A stretch of DNA of 32,650 nt, taken from NCBI GenBank assembly GCA_903854655.1, contig CAINXC010000150.1, positions 1 through 32,650 of the forward strand, given 5' to 3'. Positions 22,180-30,590 of the stretch are shown here, piece after piece. Origin of the DNA: an uncultured Verrucomicrobiota bacterium. GTDB taxonomy: Bacteria > Verrucomicrobiota > Verrucomicrobiia > Verrucomicrobiales > Verrucomicrobiaceae. Positions within the stretch are counted from its first letter, which is position 1. The number at the start of each line of letters is the position of its first letter. Under the pieces are notes generated by a model, which saw only the letters and a list, made by a program, of their open reading frames with translations, had not been told where the DNA came from and ran no database searches. A program made the position numbers and the translations under genes.

Positions 22180-23319
22180 TCATTTGATGAAGTAACCAGA
22201 GACCTGCCATCGGCCATCCGTCTCCTGCTCTTCCACCACGGTCTCGATAGCATCGGGTTTGTGATCGAACACTGTGTCGAACTGCACGATGACGTACCTG
22301 CCTGTCGGGGCGTGGGGAAGAGACTCCTTGTAGGAGGCCTCGCGGAGCTGCCTCGATTTCGTCGCCCCGGCGGGCTTGCGACATCCGTTCAGCGATTTGA
22401 CCAGCGAGGCCTCCTTCACCTGGCTCCGGAAGGAGCCGGCGGTTCTCTTCCACGCATCCTCATAGCGGACGTCATCCAGGTTGACGAGCCACTGCTCCGC
22501 CGCCGCCTGCGCCGCCCGCCGCTGGGGCTCATGCTTGGGATCAACCAGCAGATATTGGATGCAGCAGCCCGCCAGGAGGATCAGTACGCTGGCGACCACC
22601 GAGTATTTGCCTGCGCCAGGCGCATCCCCAGCAGTGCCGTTCTGCCGCCGCTCCGATCTTGCCGCTTCCCAGGCCACCACCAATGGAACGACCACAAGCA
22701 TCGCCACCCATGCGAACATCAGCCCAGGAAGATGAGGCACAGGCGAAAGCAGGGTGATGGCCGCCACGACCAGACCGCTGACCGTGTAGAGCCACCCCGC
22801 CAGGCGATGCGTCTTCCGCCACACCGTCTCAGAATTCAGGGTCCACGGCACCCGGATGCCCACATAGCGATTGGGCTTGAGCTTGCCAAACAGGTTGCCA
22901 ATAAAGGCGAGGAGCAGCGCAACCCCGGTGGGCACCAGCCTCGCCACATCCAGATGCCGGCCCAAGGCGCAGGCAATCTGGATGAAGCAAACCGCAGCCA
23001 GCACAACAGAGGCAGTCAGGCGAATCGTGCGTGTCGCCTTCCCATGCGAAGTGAGGCTGCCATCTTCCGGTTTGCGCCGGTTGCGATCGCGCCCCTCGAG
23101 GAAAAACAGGAGGGGATAAATCACGAACAGCGCGCCCGGCAGCACCAGCAATCCCCACTCCTTGGGCGCATACCAGTTCACCTCCCCGCGCAGGTTCCAC
23201 TGCATTGGCACCCTCTCGGTCGCATAGGGCATGGCCGCGAGGGCGGCGATCAGGGTCAAGACCAGGATGAGCAGTTGCAACCACTCTTCGCGCAAAAACT
23301 GACGGATACGGGGATTCAT
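22180..23319 (-). CDS. SdpI-like membrane protein fused to a DUF4019 domain
   Basis: A 379-residue protein. Residues 1-75 are DUF1648-like (MPYATERVPMQWNLRGEVNW). The SdpI core follows, with the diagnostic NLFGKLKPNRYVGIRVPWTL (142-161) and ETVWRKTHRLAGWLYTVSG (164-182). Seven membrane segments are visible (about 13-31, 55-74, 103-119, 127-145, 173-192, 200-218, 240-258), so the C-terminus would be outside the cytoplasm. Residues about 268-379 match DUF4019: AEQWLVNLDDVRYEDAWKRT, KSRQLREASY, TGRYVIVQFDTVF, WQVSGYFI. In Bacillus, SdpI gives immunity to the toxin SdpC and sequesters the repressor SdpR when toxin binds. The adjacent ArsR gene (5-base gap) repeats that arrangement. The DUF4019 fusion is unusual and its role unknown; no toxin gene is nearby. 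Confidence 0.88.
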   Translation of the reverse strand: MNPRIRQFLREEWLQLLILVLTLIAALAAMPYATERVPMQWNLRGEVNWYAPKEWGLLVLPGALFVIYPLLFFLEGRDRNRRKPEDGSLTSHGKATRTIRLTASVVLAAVCFIQIACALGRHLDVARLVPTGVALLLAFIGNLFGKLKPNRYVGIRVPWTLNSETVWRKTHRLAGWLYTVSGLVVAAITLLSPVPHLPGLMFAWVAMLVVVPLVVAWEAARSERRQNGTAGDAPGAGKYSVVASVLILLAGCCIQYLLVDPKHEPQRRAAQAAAEQWLVNLDDVRYEDAWKRTAGSFRSQVKEASLVKSLNGCRKPAGATKSRQLREASYKESLPHAPTGRYVIVQFDTVFDHKPDAIETVVEEQETDGRWQVSGYFIK

Positions 23320-23324
23320 GGGTT

Positions 23325-23642
23325 TCAGGATTTGGATTCTTCAGGATCGGACGATGAAATCTTTTTGTTTTCGCCGGGCTCGCTCCGGCCTGCCATCAGC
23401 TTGCCCAGCCAGATCATGAGGTCTTCCATCACGCTGGTATTGAGATGGTAGCGGCGAAACTGCCCCTCCCTCTCCTGCTCGATGAGTTCCGCCCGCATGA
23501 GCAGATCCAGGTGATGCGAAATGGTCGGCTTCCCGGCTGCGCAGGCTTCGGCGATCTCCCCCGCCGTCATCGACCTGGCTCGCAGCAGTTCCAGGATGCG
23601 GCGGCGGGTGGGATCGTTGAAGGCTTTGAAGAGCGAGTCCAC
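23325..23642 (-). CDS. ArsR-family repressor, SdpR-like
   Basis: A 105-residue winged-helix repressor. The core matches the SdpR/YvbA group: LFKAFNDPTRRRILELLRAR, then MTAGEIAEACAAGKPTISHH with the recognition helix, and EREGQFRRYHLNTSVMEDLM as the wing. No metal-binding Cys/His cluster of ArsR/SmtB sensors is seen. GTG 23642 was chosen because the family usually starts just before LFKA; TTG at 23690 would extend it by 16 residues across the palindrome at 23655-23676. It precedes the SdpI-like gene by 5 bases, so repressor and membrane partner form one unit, likely autoregulated. Confidence 0.88.
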   Translation of the reverse strand: MDSLFKAFNDPTRRRILELLRARSMTAGEIAEACAAGKPTISHHLDLLMRAELIEQEREGQFRRYHLNTSVMEDLMIWLGKLMAGRSEPGENKKISSSDPEESKS

Positions 23643-23654
23643 GGCTTGATTCGT

Positions 23655-23676
23655 TATTTCGACAAGTATCGAAATA
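23655..23676. promoter_or_regulatory. Palindromic operator upstream of the ArsR/SdpI operon
   Basis: TATTTCGA (23655-23662) and TCGAAATA (23669-23676) are perfect eight-base arms with a six-base spacer. It lies 13 bases before the GTG start. On the minus strand it is preceded by TTGACT at 23690-23685, a good -35 hexamer, so a bound repressor would cover the promoter spacer. ArsR-type repressors typically bind such 12-2-12-like palindromes. Confidence 0.65.
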
Positions 23677-23785
23677 TTGCTGTCAGTCAACTTTTTTTGC
23701 GCTTTCCTTCCCGGCCTTGCGGAAGATCACGGAAGTCCTTGAGCCGGGAGACGTTCTATCGTTCAGTCCCTGCTCACCCCAACGC

Positions 23786-25045
23786 ATGCGCGATTACTTC
23801 ATCAGACGATTCCTCCTCATCCTGCCGACATTGATCGGGGCGACGATGATCGTGTTCTTCATCACCCGGATCACCCCGGGCGGCCCGATGGAGAGGGCGA
23901 TGCAGAACGCGCTGGCGAAGGAAGGCGGGCATGGCGGGGGCAAGAACGCCGGAGCGTCCCTGGGCGAGGACCAGCTTGAAGAACTCTCAGCGTATTACGG
24001 CTTCGACCGGCCGTTCCTCCCTGCCTACGGCGTGTGGCTCGGCGTCTGGCCTCGCGAGGCTTCGAAGCAGTTCGTGAAGTTCGACGAGGGCAGGAACGAG
24101 ATGCCTGTCACCTTGAAGGTCCTCCTGCCCAAGGCCCAGTGGAAGACCAACAACGCCTACCAGATCACCGCCGCCAAAGTCGCCCGCGACGGCGTGCTGA
24201 GCGCGCCCGATGCCGCCGCACTCGCAATCTGGAAGACCAGGGTCGAGCCGGAGAAGCAGCGCGTGGTGGTGTTCCGGCATGAGTTCAACGGGCTGCTGGA
24301 GGGCAACTTCGGCGTCTCGACCAGCTATAACCTGCCGGTGCTGGACATGATGCTGTCGAAGATGCCGGTCTCTCTGTTTTACGGCCTGCTCACCTTTGCG
24401 CTCACCTACATCGTCTGCATCCCGCTGGGCGTCCTCAAGGCGATCAAGCACCGCACGCTGATCGACAATCTCAGCTCGCTCGTCATCTTCATCGGCTACG
24501 CCATTCCAGGCTTCCTGCTGGGAAGTCTCCTGGTGGTGTACCTTGCCGCGCGCCTCGGCTGGTTCCCCACCGAAGGCTTCACCGGCGACAACTTCCAGTC
24601 CCTCAGCCTGGTCGGCAAGATCTGGGACCTGGCCTATCATGCCATCCTGCCGCTGGTGTGCTACATGATCGGCAGCTTCGCCTTCATGACCATGCTCATG
24701 AAGAACAACCTGATGGACAACCTGGCTGCGGACTACGTGCGCACGGCCATTGCCAAGGGCTCCAGCTACCGCCACGCCGTGCTGGGCCATGCGCTGCGCA
24801 ATTCCCTGATCCCCGTCGCCACCACGCTGGGCAGCATCACCACCGTGTTCGTCAGCGGCTCCATCCTCATTGAGCGCATCTTCAACATCGACGGGTTCGG
24901 CCTGCTGACCATCCAAAGCATTGACGACCGCGACTACCCCCTCGTCATGGGCATTCTCACCCTGGACGTGGTGCTGCTCATGCTGGGCAACATCCTGTCC
25001 GACTTCATGGTCGCCCTCACCGATCCCCGCGTTCGCTTCCATTGA
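23786..25045 (+). CDS. yejB: Peptide ABC transporter permease, YejB type, with periplasmic insertion
   Basis: A 419-residue inner-membrane permease. The start RDYFIRRFLLILPTLIGATM and PGGP motif, and the body IDNLSSLVIFIGYAIPGFLL, AADYVRTAIAKGSSYRHAVL (EAA coupling loop) and RDYPLVMG are those of YejB, which carries peptides such as microcin-type or cell-wall-related peptides. It is about 55 residues longer than E. coli YejB because residues about 86-168 replace a short loop between the first membrane helix and the core; this stretch is soluble, charged and not recognised. ATG 23786 was chosen for its fit to the family; the frame extends upstream without homology. Its stop is followed closely by the YejE start. 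Confidence 0.9.
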   Translation: MRDYFIRRFLLILPTLIGATMIVFFITRITPGGPMERAMQNALAKEGGHGGGKNAGASLGEDQLEELSAYYGFDRPFLPAYGVWLGVWPREASKQFVKFDEGRNEMPVTLKVLLPKAQWKTNNAYQITAAKVARDGVLSAPDAAALAIWKTRVEPEKQRVVVFRHEFNGLLEGNFGVSTSYNLPVLDMMLSKMPVSLFYGLLTFALTYIVCIPLGVLKAIKHRTLIDNLSSLVIFIGYAIPGFLLGSLLVVYLAARLGWFPTEGFTGDNFQSLSLVGKIWDLAYHAILPLVCYMIGSFAFMTMLMKNNLMDNLAADYVRTAIAKGSSYRHAVLGHALRNSLIPVATTLGSITTVFVSGSILIERIFNIDGFGLLTIQSIDDRDYPLVMGILTLDVVLLMLGNILSDFMVALTDPRVRFH

Positions 25046-25053
25046 TCCGATTC

Positions 25054-26634
25054 ATGTCTCCCCGCACCACAGGCATTTCGCTCATCGGCTTCGCGCTGCT
25101 CGCCACCGCGTTTCAATGGCTGCACCTTCAGGTGCCGGTGTTCAAGATCCCGTTTCTCGCCCGCAGCACGGAGAATTCATCCCTGTTTTTTTCCATCGGT
25201 CACGTTCCCTTTGTCCGGCTTCCGAACAGCAACATGATCGGCTACTTGCTGGTCGCTATCATGCTCATCATCGGAATTTGGCTGATCATCCGCCAAGGTC
25301 GGGAATGGAGTCTCTCACCCCTCACGCGCAAGAAGTTGCAGCGTTTCCGCGCCATCACGCGCGGCCACATATCCTTCCTCCTCTTGGTGGTCCTCGCTGC
25401 TTTGGCGACGCTGGACAACTCGCTGGTAGGCAAGAGGGCCCTGATGGTGAGCTACCAGGGCCGCTGGTACTTTCCTTTCATCCATGACGTAATTCCCGGC
25501 AAAACCTTCGGCCAGGGCACGGATGGTGAGACCGACTATCGTGAATTGCAGGACAAAAGCCGTACCGCTAACAAAGGGGACTGGGTTATCATGCCGCCGG
25601 TGCCGTACGCCGCCTCGCTGGATTCACCCGCCGTCATCGAAACGCTGGAAACCCGCGCCGATGGCAAGGTTTACACGCCTGGCGGCGACCAGCCCTTCAG
25701 CGGCACCGCCTACTCCGGCTTCCTCGCGAACCCCGAGCAGAAGCGCCAGGAATGGCAGTTCCGCAACGGCCTGCGTCACGGCACGCTTCGCGGCTGGAAC
25801 GAAGCCGGTGTGCAGGTGGAAAAAGGCCGTTTCGACAACGGTGTGCGCAAGGAATACACGGACTTCAGCGAGGGCAAAGCCGCCGCGCTCGAAGCCCAGG
25901 CCGCGCCCTGGTTGAAACGTTTTGTCTATCCCCCGTCCGCCCCTTCCTGGCGGCACAAGCATTTCCTCGGCACCAATACCAATGGCAACGATGTGCTCGC
26001 CATGCTCTTCGGTGGCTGGCAGCAAGCGCTCATTGCGGCCATTCTTTATATCAGCGTAGTCTTCGTCGTTGGCGTGCTCATCGGTGGCACGCTGGGGTAT
26101 TTCGGCGGCTGGGTGGACCTGTTGGGCTACCGCGTCATCGAGATCTGGTCTGTACTGCCCTTTCTGCTCGTTGTGATGATCCTGAGCTCTCTAACCAGCC
26201 CATCACTCACAATGCTGGTGGGCCTCCTTGCCTTCTTCGGCTGGATAAGCAGCACCAGCTACCTCCGCACAGCCACGTATAAGGAAGTTGCGCGCGATTA
26301 CGTCGCCGCCGCCAAGCTGCTGGGTGCCTCCACCCCGCGCATCATCATTCATCATGTGCTGCCCAATGTGATCGCCATCTTGGTGACCCTCGCCCCTTTT
26401 GAAATTGCGGGCGTGATCACCTCGCTCGCCGCTCTGGATTTCCTCGGCTTCGGCCTGCCGCCCGACCAGCCAAGCTGTGGTCGCCTGCTGCACGAAGGCG
26501 TGGAGAACTTCACCTACCCCTGGATGGTCAGCTCCGCCTTCACCGCCATGGCCCTGGTGCTGGTCCTCATCACGTTCGTCGGCGAGGCCGTGCGCGAGGC
26601 GTTCGATCCGAAGAAATTCACCACTTATCAATGA
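25054..26634 (+). CDS. yejE: Peptide ABC transporter permease, YejE type, with N-terminal extension and MORN-like insert
   Basis: A 526-residue permease, against about 341 in E. coli YejE. Residues 1-99 are an extra N-terminal part with two membrane helices (about 8-22 and 61-80). The usual YejE start follows (RFRAITRGHISFLLLVV, SYQGRWYFPF). Between 145 and 300 lies a loop about 95 residues longer than usual that contains a MORN-2-like unit: EWQFRNGLRHGTLRGWNEAG, then VEKGRFDNGVRKEY. The core is normal: HFLGTNTNGNDVLA, IEIWSVLPFLLVVMI, VARDYVAAAKLLGAST (EAA loop), LDFLGFGLPP and GEAVREAFDPKKF. ATG 25054 was preferred over TTG 25042, which overlaps the previous stop by two bases. The stop overlaps the binding-protein start (ATGA). 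Confidence 0.9.
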   Translation: MSPRTTGISLIGFALLATAFQWLHLQVPVFKIPFLARSTENSSLFFSIGHVPFVRLPNSNMIGYLLVAIMLIIGIWLIIRQGREWSLSPLTRKKLQRFRAITRGHISFLLLVVLAALATLDNSLVGKRALMVSYQGRWYFPFIHDVIPGKTFGQGTDGETDYRELQDKSRTANKGDWVIMPPVPYAASLDSPAVIETLETRADGKVYTPGGDQPFSGTAYSGFLANPEQKRQEWQFRNGLRHGTLRGWNEAGVQVEKGRFDNGVRKEYTDFSEGKAAALEAQAAPWLKRFVYPPSAPSWRHKHFLGTNTNGNDVLAMLFGGWQQALIAAILYISVVFVVGVLIGGTLGYFGGWVDLLGYRVIEIWSVLPFLLVVMILSSLTSPSLTMLVGLLAFFGWISSTSYLRTATYKEVARDYVAAAKLLGASTPRIIIHHVLPNVIAILVTLAPFEIAGVITSLAALDFLGFGLPPDQPSCGRLLHEGVENFTYPWMVSSAFTAMALVLVLITFVGEAVREAFDPKKFTTYQ

Positions 26635-28616
26635 GAAGAAGATCCAAGACTTTAAGATTCAAGATTCAAGAGCTGGGCACCTCAGGGCTTGTCAGCGCTT
26701 CGGTCCTTTCTTGGATCTTGTATCTTGCCTTCTTGAATCTCCCCGCTGCGCGGGGAGACGACCGCTTCCCGCCCTACGACAACACCGCCGAAGTCGAGGC
26801 CGCCTGGAAGGCCAACCCGGCCATGTATCAGTTCAAGACACCGGCGGACATCCCGGCCGATCTCCAGTGGGAAACCGGCGACGACTACCCCGACATGGGC
26901 GATCCGGAGGCGAAGAAGGGCGGCACCTTCCACATCGAAGAGCCCGACTTCCCGCCCACGCTGCGTTTCATCGGCCCTGACGGCTCCAATACCTTCCGGG
27001 ACCAGCACTGGGACAACATTGAAATGTCCCTGGTGAACAAGCACGGGAATCTGGACAAGTGGATCCCCTGCATTGCCAGGTCCTGGGCGGTGGGCAAGGA
27101 TCGCAAGACCGTGTATTTCCGGCTCGACCCCGATGTGACCTATTCCGACGGCGTGAAGCTCGCGGTCGAGGACTTCTTCATGTACTTTTACATCGCCTTC
27201 TCGCCTTACGCGAAGGACCCCTCGCTGCTCGACGCCTTTACGAAGGACTTCACCGCCATCACCAAGTATGATGAGCACACCATGTCCATCACCATCAAGG
27301 ACCTGGCGCCTGACCCCGTCTTCAAGGCAAGCATCACCCCCATGCCGCGGCACTTCTTCCGTGAGTTCACCGATGATTTTCCCGCCCGCTACCAATGGCG
27401 CAAGATGCCAACCACGGGTGCCTACGACATCAAACCCGAAGACATCAAGTTTGGCCGCTCCATCACCATGACGCGGGTGAAAAACTGGTGGGCCAGGGAC
27501 AAAAAATACTACCGTTACCGCTTCAATCCAGACCGTCTGGAGTACCGCACCATTCCCTCCATCGACACCGCGTTTGAACTCTTCCGGCAAGGGAAAGTGG
27601 ACTACTTCACCACCCGCGCCATCGCCCTGCCTCCGGTGTACTGGAACGATAAATCCGAGATACCCGAACTGCTCAACGGCTACATCGAGCGCTACACCTT
27701 CTACAACGACTTCCCGCGCATTCCTCGCTGCCTTTACATCAACGAAAGCAAGCCGCCGCTCGACAACCTGGAGGTGCGCCTGGGCATCAGCAGCGCCGTG
27801 AATTTTGACAAGGTCATCCAGGTGGCCCTGCGCGGTGACGCCACCCGCATGCAAAGCGGCTTCTCCGGCTTCGGCCGCTTCACCAACCCTGCGCTGCGGG
27901 CGGTCCCGTTTGATCTCGGCAAGGCCCAGGAGCACTTTGCCAAGGCCGGCTTCACCAAACGCAACAGCCAGGGCGTGCTGGAAAACGCCGAAGGCAAACC
28001 CCTGTCCTTCACCCTTTCCGTGGGCAGCACCTCCCTGTACTCCCAAATGGCCTTGATCTTGAAGGAGGACGCCATCAAGGCGGGCCTTGATCTCAAGATC
28101 GAGGTGCTGGACTTCACCCAGCTCTTCAAGAAGGGCGACCAGAAGACCCACGAAATCATCCTTGCCGGCTTCGGCGCCACACCGCCCTACCCGCACTTTT
28201 TCGAGTTCTATCACTCCGACATGGCCTGGGACAGGCAGAAGGACGGCACCAAAAAGCCAAAGACCCACACGAACAACTTCACCATGACCGCCGATCCGGT
28301 GCTGGACGCCCTTATCGACAAGCAGCGGGTGGCCCCCAACGAGGATGAGGAGCAGAAGCTCTGCTGGCAGATCGAGCAGCTCGTGATGGACCGCGCCTGC
28401 ATCGTACCCACCTGGGAGACTCCGTATTACACCAACTTCATCTGGCGCTGGGTGCGCTGGCCCAAGGACGGCAACCTCAAGATCTCCCGGACCGCCCTCG
28501 ACTCCTATGTTCAATGGATCGACGAGGATGTAAGGACGGCAACCCTGAAAGCCATGCGTGACGGCACCTCCTTCGGCGAAGTTTCGCGCGTGTATGACCA
28601 GTATCGCCAGCCATGA
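26631..28616 (+). CDS. yejA: Extracellular peptide-binding protein, YejA type
   Basis: A 661-residue SBP_bac_5 protein that delivers peptides to the YejB/E permeases. Family landmarks: [10 protein letters not shown] near the mature N-terminus, [26 protein letters not shown]-type block here as [17 protein letters not shown], and LTVYFQ-equivalent [16 protein letters not shown]. The signal peptide (1-42) has a hydrophobic core [18 protein letters not shown] (20-37) and an AARGDD junction, and almost all of it is encoded by the heptamer inverted repeat at 26639-26740 and the hairpin at 26741-26755. The ATGA overlap with the permease fixes the start. The gene is third in an operon whose order (B, E, A, ATPase, ATPase) differs from E. 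coli yejABEF. Confidence 0.92.
   Translation: MRRRSKTLRFKIQELGTSGLVSASVLSWILYLAFLNLPAARGDDRFPPYDNTAEVEAAWKANPAMYQFKTPADIPADLQWETGDDYPDMGDPEAKKGGTFHIEEPDFPPTLRFIGPDGSNTFRDQHWDNIEMSLVNKHGNLDKWIPCIARSWAVGKDRKTVYFRLDPDVTYSDGVKLAVEDFFMYFYIAFSPYAKDPSLLDAFTKDFTAITKYDEHTMSITIKDLAPDPVFKASITPMPRHFFREFTDDFPARYQWRKMPTTGAYDIKPEDIKFGRSITMTRVKNWWARDKKYYRYRFNPDRLEYRTIPSIDTAFELFRQGKVDYFTTRAIALPPVYWNDKSEIPELLNGYIERYTFYNDFPRIPRCLYINESKPPLDNLEVRLGISSAVNFDKVIQVALRGDATRMQSGFSGFGRFTNPALRAVPFDLGKAQEHFAKAGFTKRNSQGVLENAEGKPLSFTLSVGSTSLYSQMALILKEDAIKAGLDLKIEVLDFTQLFKKGDQKTHEIILAGFGATPPYPHFFEFYHSDMAWDRQKDGTKKPKTHTNNFTMTADPVLDALIDKQRVAPNEDEEQKLCWQIEQLVMDRACIVPTWETPYYTNFIWRWVRWPKDGNLKISRTALDSYVQWIDEDVRTATLKAMRDGTSFGEVSRVYDQYRQP
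26639..26755. repeat. Heptamer-built inverted repeat plus GC hairpin encoding the YejA-like signal peptide
   Basis: Plus-strand left arm, 26639-26671: units AAGATCC, AAGACTTT, AAGATTC, AAGATTC, AAGA. Minus-strand right arm, 26740-26709: units AGATTC, AAGAAGGC, AAGATAC, AAGATCC, AAGA. The arms match at 25 of 32 positions. Directly after comes CCCCGC-TGC-GCGGGG (26741-26755), a perfect six-base hairpin. The left arm encodes residues 3-14, the right arm residues 27-37 and the hairpin residues 37-42 of the binding protein. The 7-base period and the architecture match the element at 19010-19085, though the units differ. Confidence 0.8.
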
Positions 28617-29599
28617 GCACCCCCGACTCCATCCTTGAGGTTCGCGATCTCGTCACCGCCTTCGACACCGATGCCGGCCGGATGACCGCCGTTGACGGCG
28701 TGAGCCTGAGCGTTCCACGCGGCAAGACCTTGGGCATCGTCGGCGAATCCGGCTGCGGCAAAAGCGTCACCGCCTTTTCCATCACCCGCCTGCTGCCCCA
28801 GCCCCACGGCAGGATCCTGGGCGGCAGCATCCGCTTTGAGGGCAAGGAACTCACCACCCTGCCTCTGGAAGAACTCCAGGCCGTGCGCGGCACCGGCATC
28901 AGCATGATCTTCCAGGAGCCGATGACGGCGCTCAACCCGGTGCAAACGGTGGGCCGCCAGCTCGCGGAGGCCATCCTGCTGCATGAGAAGTGCCCGAAGC
29001 AGGAGGTGCTCTCCCGCTCCCTCGAAATGCTCAGGCGCGTGCGCATCCCCGCCCCGGAAACACGCCTGCACGAATACCCCCACCAGCTCAGCGGCGGCAT
29101 GAGACAGCGTGTCATGATCGCCATGGCGCTGATCAACAAACCCAGGCTGCTGATTGCCGACGAGCCCACCACCGCGCTCGATGTGACAGTGCAGGCGCAG
29201 ATCCTTGCTCTGATCGCCGAACTGCAGCAGGAGATGGGCATGAGCGTGATCCTCATCACCCACGACCTGGGCGTGATTGCTGAAACCTGCGATGAAGTGA
29301 TCGTGATGTATGCCGGCCGCGTGGTCGAGCGCGCCTCCGTTTACGACCTGTTTGCCAGACCGCGCCACGCATACACGCGCGGACTGCTCGCCTCCATACC
29401 GCGACTCGACCACCTGCCCAAGACCCGGCTGCCGGCCATTCCTGGCAACGTGCCTTCCATTGAGAACCTCCAGGCAGGCTGCCGCTTTGCCGAGCGCTCC
29501 GGTCTTCGTCATGAGCCCGGTCAACTGACCACCCGTCCCCCCTTCGTTGAAGCCGCACCCGGCCATTGGGTGGAACACTGCCCCGTCTGCGCCGCATGA
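28613..29599 (+). CDS. Peptide ABC transporter ATP-binding protein (DppD / YejF N-half type)
   Basis: A 328-residue ATPase for the peptide transporter. Walker A GESGCGKS (44-51), Q-loop [12 protein letters not shown], signature LSGGMRQRV (159-167), Walker B LLIADEP (179-185) and H-loop ITHDLG (215-220) are all intact. In E. coli the two ATPase halves are fused as YejF; here they are separate genes overlapping by ATGA. The C-terminal oligopeptide-ATPase tail, which normally carries four cysteines, has only Cys290, Cys323 and Cys326, and ends in [12 protein letters not shown]. The start overlaps the binding-protein stop. Confidence 0.95.
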   Translation: MSTPDSILEVRDLVTAFDTDAGRMTAVDGVSLSVPRGKTLGIVGESGCGKSVTAFSITRLLPQPHGRILGGSIRFEGKELTTLPLEELQAVRGTGISMIFQEPMTALNPVQTVGRQLAEAILLHEKCPKQEVLSRSLEMLRRVRIPAPETRLHEYPHQLSGGMRQRVMIAMALINKPRLLIADEPTTALDVTVQAQILALIAELQQEMGMSVILITHDLGVIAETCDEVIVMYAGRVVERASVYDLFARPRHAYTRGLLASIPRLDHLPKTRLPAIPGNVPSIENLQAGCRFAERSGLRHEPGQLTTRPPFVEAAPGHWVEHCPVCAA

Positions 29600-30567
29600 G
29601 CCTCCTCTCCATCCAGAACCTCAAAATGCACTTCCCAGTTCGCGGGGGCGTGCTCATGCGTTCCATCGCCTCCTGCAAGGCCGTGGACGGTATTTCGCTC
29701 GACGTCGGAACCGGGGAAACCGTGGGGCTGGTGGGTGAATCCGGCTGCGGCAAGACCACATTGGGCAAGGCCATCGTGCGGCTGCTGGAACCCACTGATG
29801 GGAGCATTTCCTTTGACGGACAGGACATCACCCATGCCGGCATCCGCACCCTGCGCCCGATGCGCCGGCATATCCAGATGATCTTCCAGGACCCCGCCGA
29901 GTCCCTCAATCCGCGCCACACCGTGCGCGATCTGCTGGAGGAGCCGTTCATCGTGCAGAAGCTCGGCACCAAGGCGGAGCGCCAAACCTGGATCGCCGAT
30001 CTTCTCGACAAGGTCGGCCTCTCCTCCAGCGCCGCCGACCGCTTTCCATTCGAGTTCTCCGGCGGTCAGCGCCAGCGCATCGGCATCGCCCGCGCCATCG
30101 CCTTGAAGCCGAAGCTCATCGTCTGTGACGAGCCCGTGAGCGCCCTGGACGTGAGTGTGCAGAGCCAGGTGCTCAACCTCCTGCTCGACCTGCAAAAGGA
30201 AATGGGCCTCAGCTACCTGTTCATTGCCCACGGTCTCAGCGTGGTGAAGCACATGAGCGACCGTGTGGCCGTCATGTACCTGGGCAAGATCATGGAGCTG
30301 GCCCCCGCCCAGGAACTCTACAACAACCCAAAGCACGCCTACACCAAGGCCCTGCTCGACGCCATTCCGGTCCCCGATCCCGCCAAACGCCGCAAGCGCC
30401 AGTTGCTGCAAGGCGATGTCCCCTCGCCCATCAATCCGCCGGAAGGCTGTGCCTTCGGCCATCGCATGAGCCACCCTCGCTGGAAGGACAGCGTGGGCAT
30501 GGATCTCTCACTCAAGGAGGTGTCGCCCGGCCACTGGGTGCAGCCTTGCCCGTGCTGCGTGTCATAG
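29596..30567 (+). CDS. Peptide ABC transporter ATP-binding protein (DppF/OppF / YejF C-half type)
   Basis: A 323-residue ATPase, the second half of the split YejF-type motor. Walker A GESGCGKT (47-54), Q-loop [13 protein letters not shown], signature FSGGQRQR (154-161), Walker B LIVCDEP (174-180) are present. The H-loop reads FIAHGLSVV: the histidine is kept, but the Asp that usually follows is Gly. The C-terminus repeats the ending of its partner ([14 protein letters not shown]), with Cys285, Cys318, Cys320 and Cys321. ATG 29596 was chosen for the ATGA overlap; an upstream in-frame start at 29566 lies inside the previous gene. Last gene of the operon. Confidence 0.95.
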   Translation: MSLLSIQNLKMHFPVRGGVLMRSIASCKAVDGISLDVGTGETVGLVGESGCGKTTLGKAIVRLLEPTDGSISFDGQDITHAGIRTLRPMRRHIQMIFQDPAESLNPRHTVRDLLEEPFIVQKLGTKAERQTWIADLLDKVGLSSSAADRFPFEFSGGQRQRIGIARAIALKPKLIVCDEPVSALDVSVQSQVLNLLLDLQKEMGLSYLFIAHGLSVVKHMSDRVAVMYLGKIMELAPAQELYNNPKHAYTKALLDAIPVPDPAKRRKRQLLQGDVPSPINPPEGCAFGHRMSHPRWKDSVGMDLSLKEVSPGHWVQPCPCCVS

Positions 30568-30570
30568 CCC

Positions 30571-30590
30571 GCGCCTTTAGGGCGCCTTTT
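30571..30590 (+). terminator. Possible weak terminator after the peptide ABC operon
   Basis: GCGCC-TTTAG-GGCGC followed by CTTTT, three bases after the TAG stop. The stem is only five bases and overlaps the stop codon of the convergent minus-strand gene, so its strength is doubtful. Confidence 0.35.
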
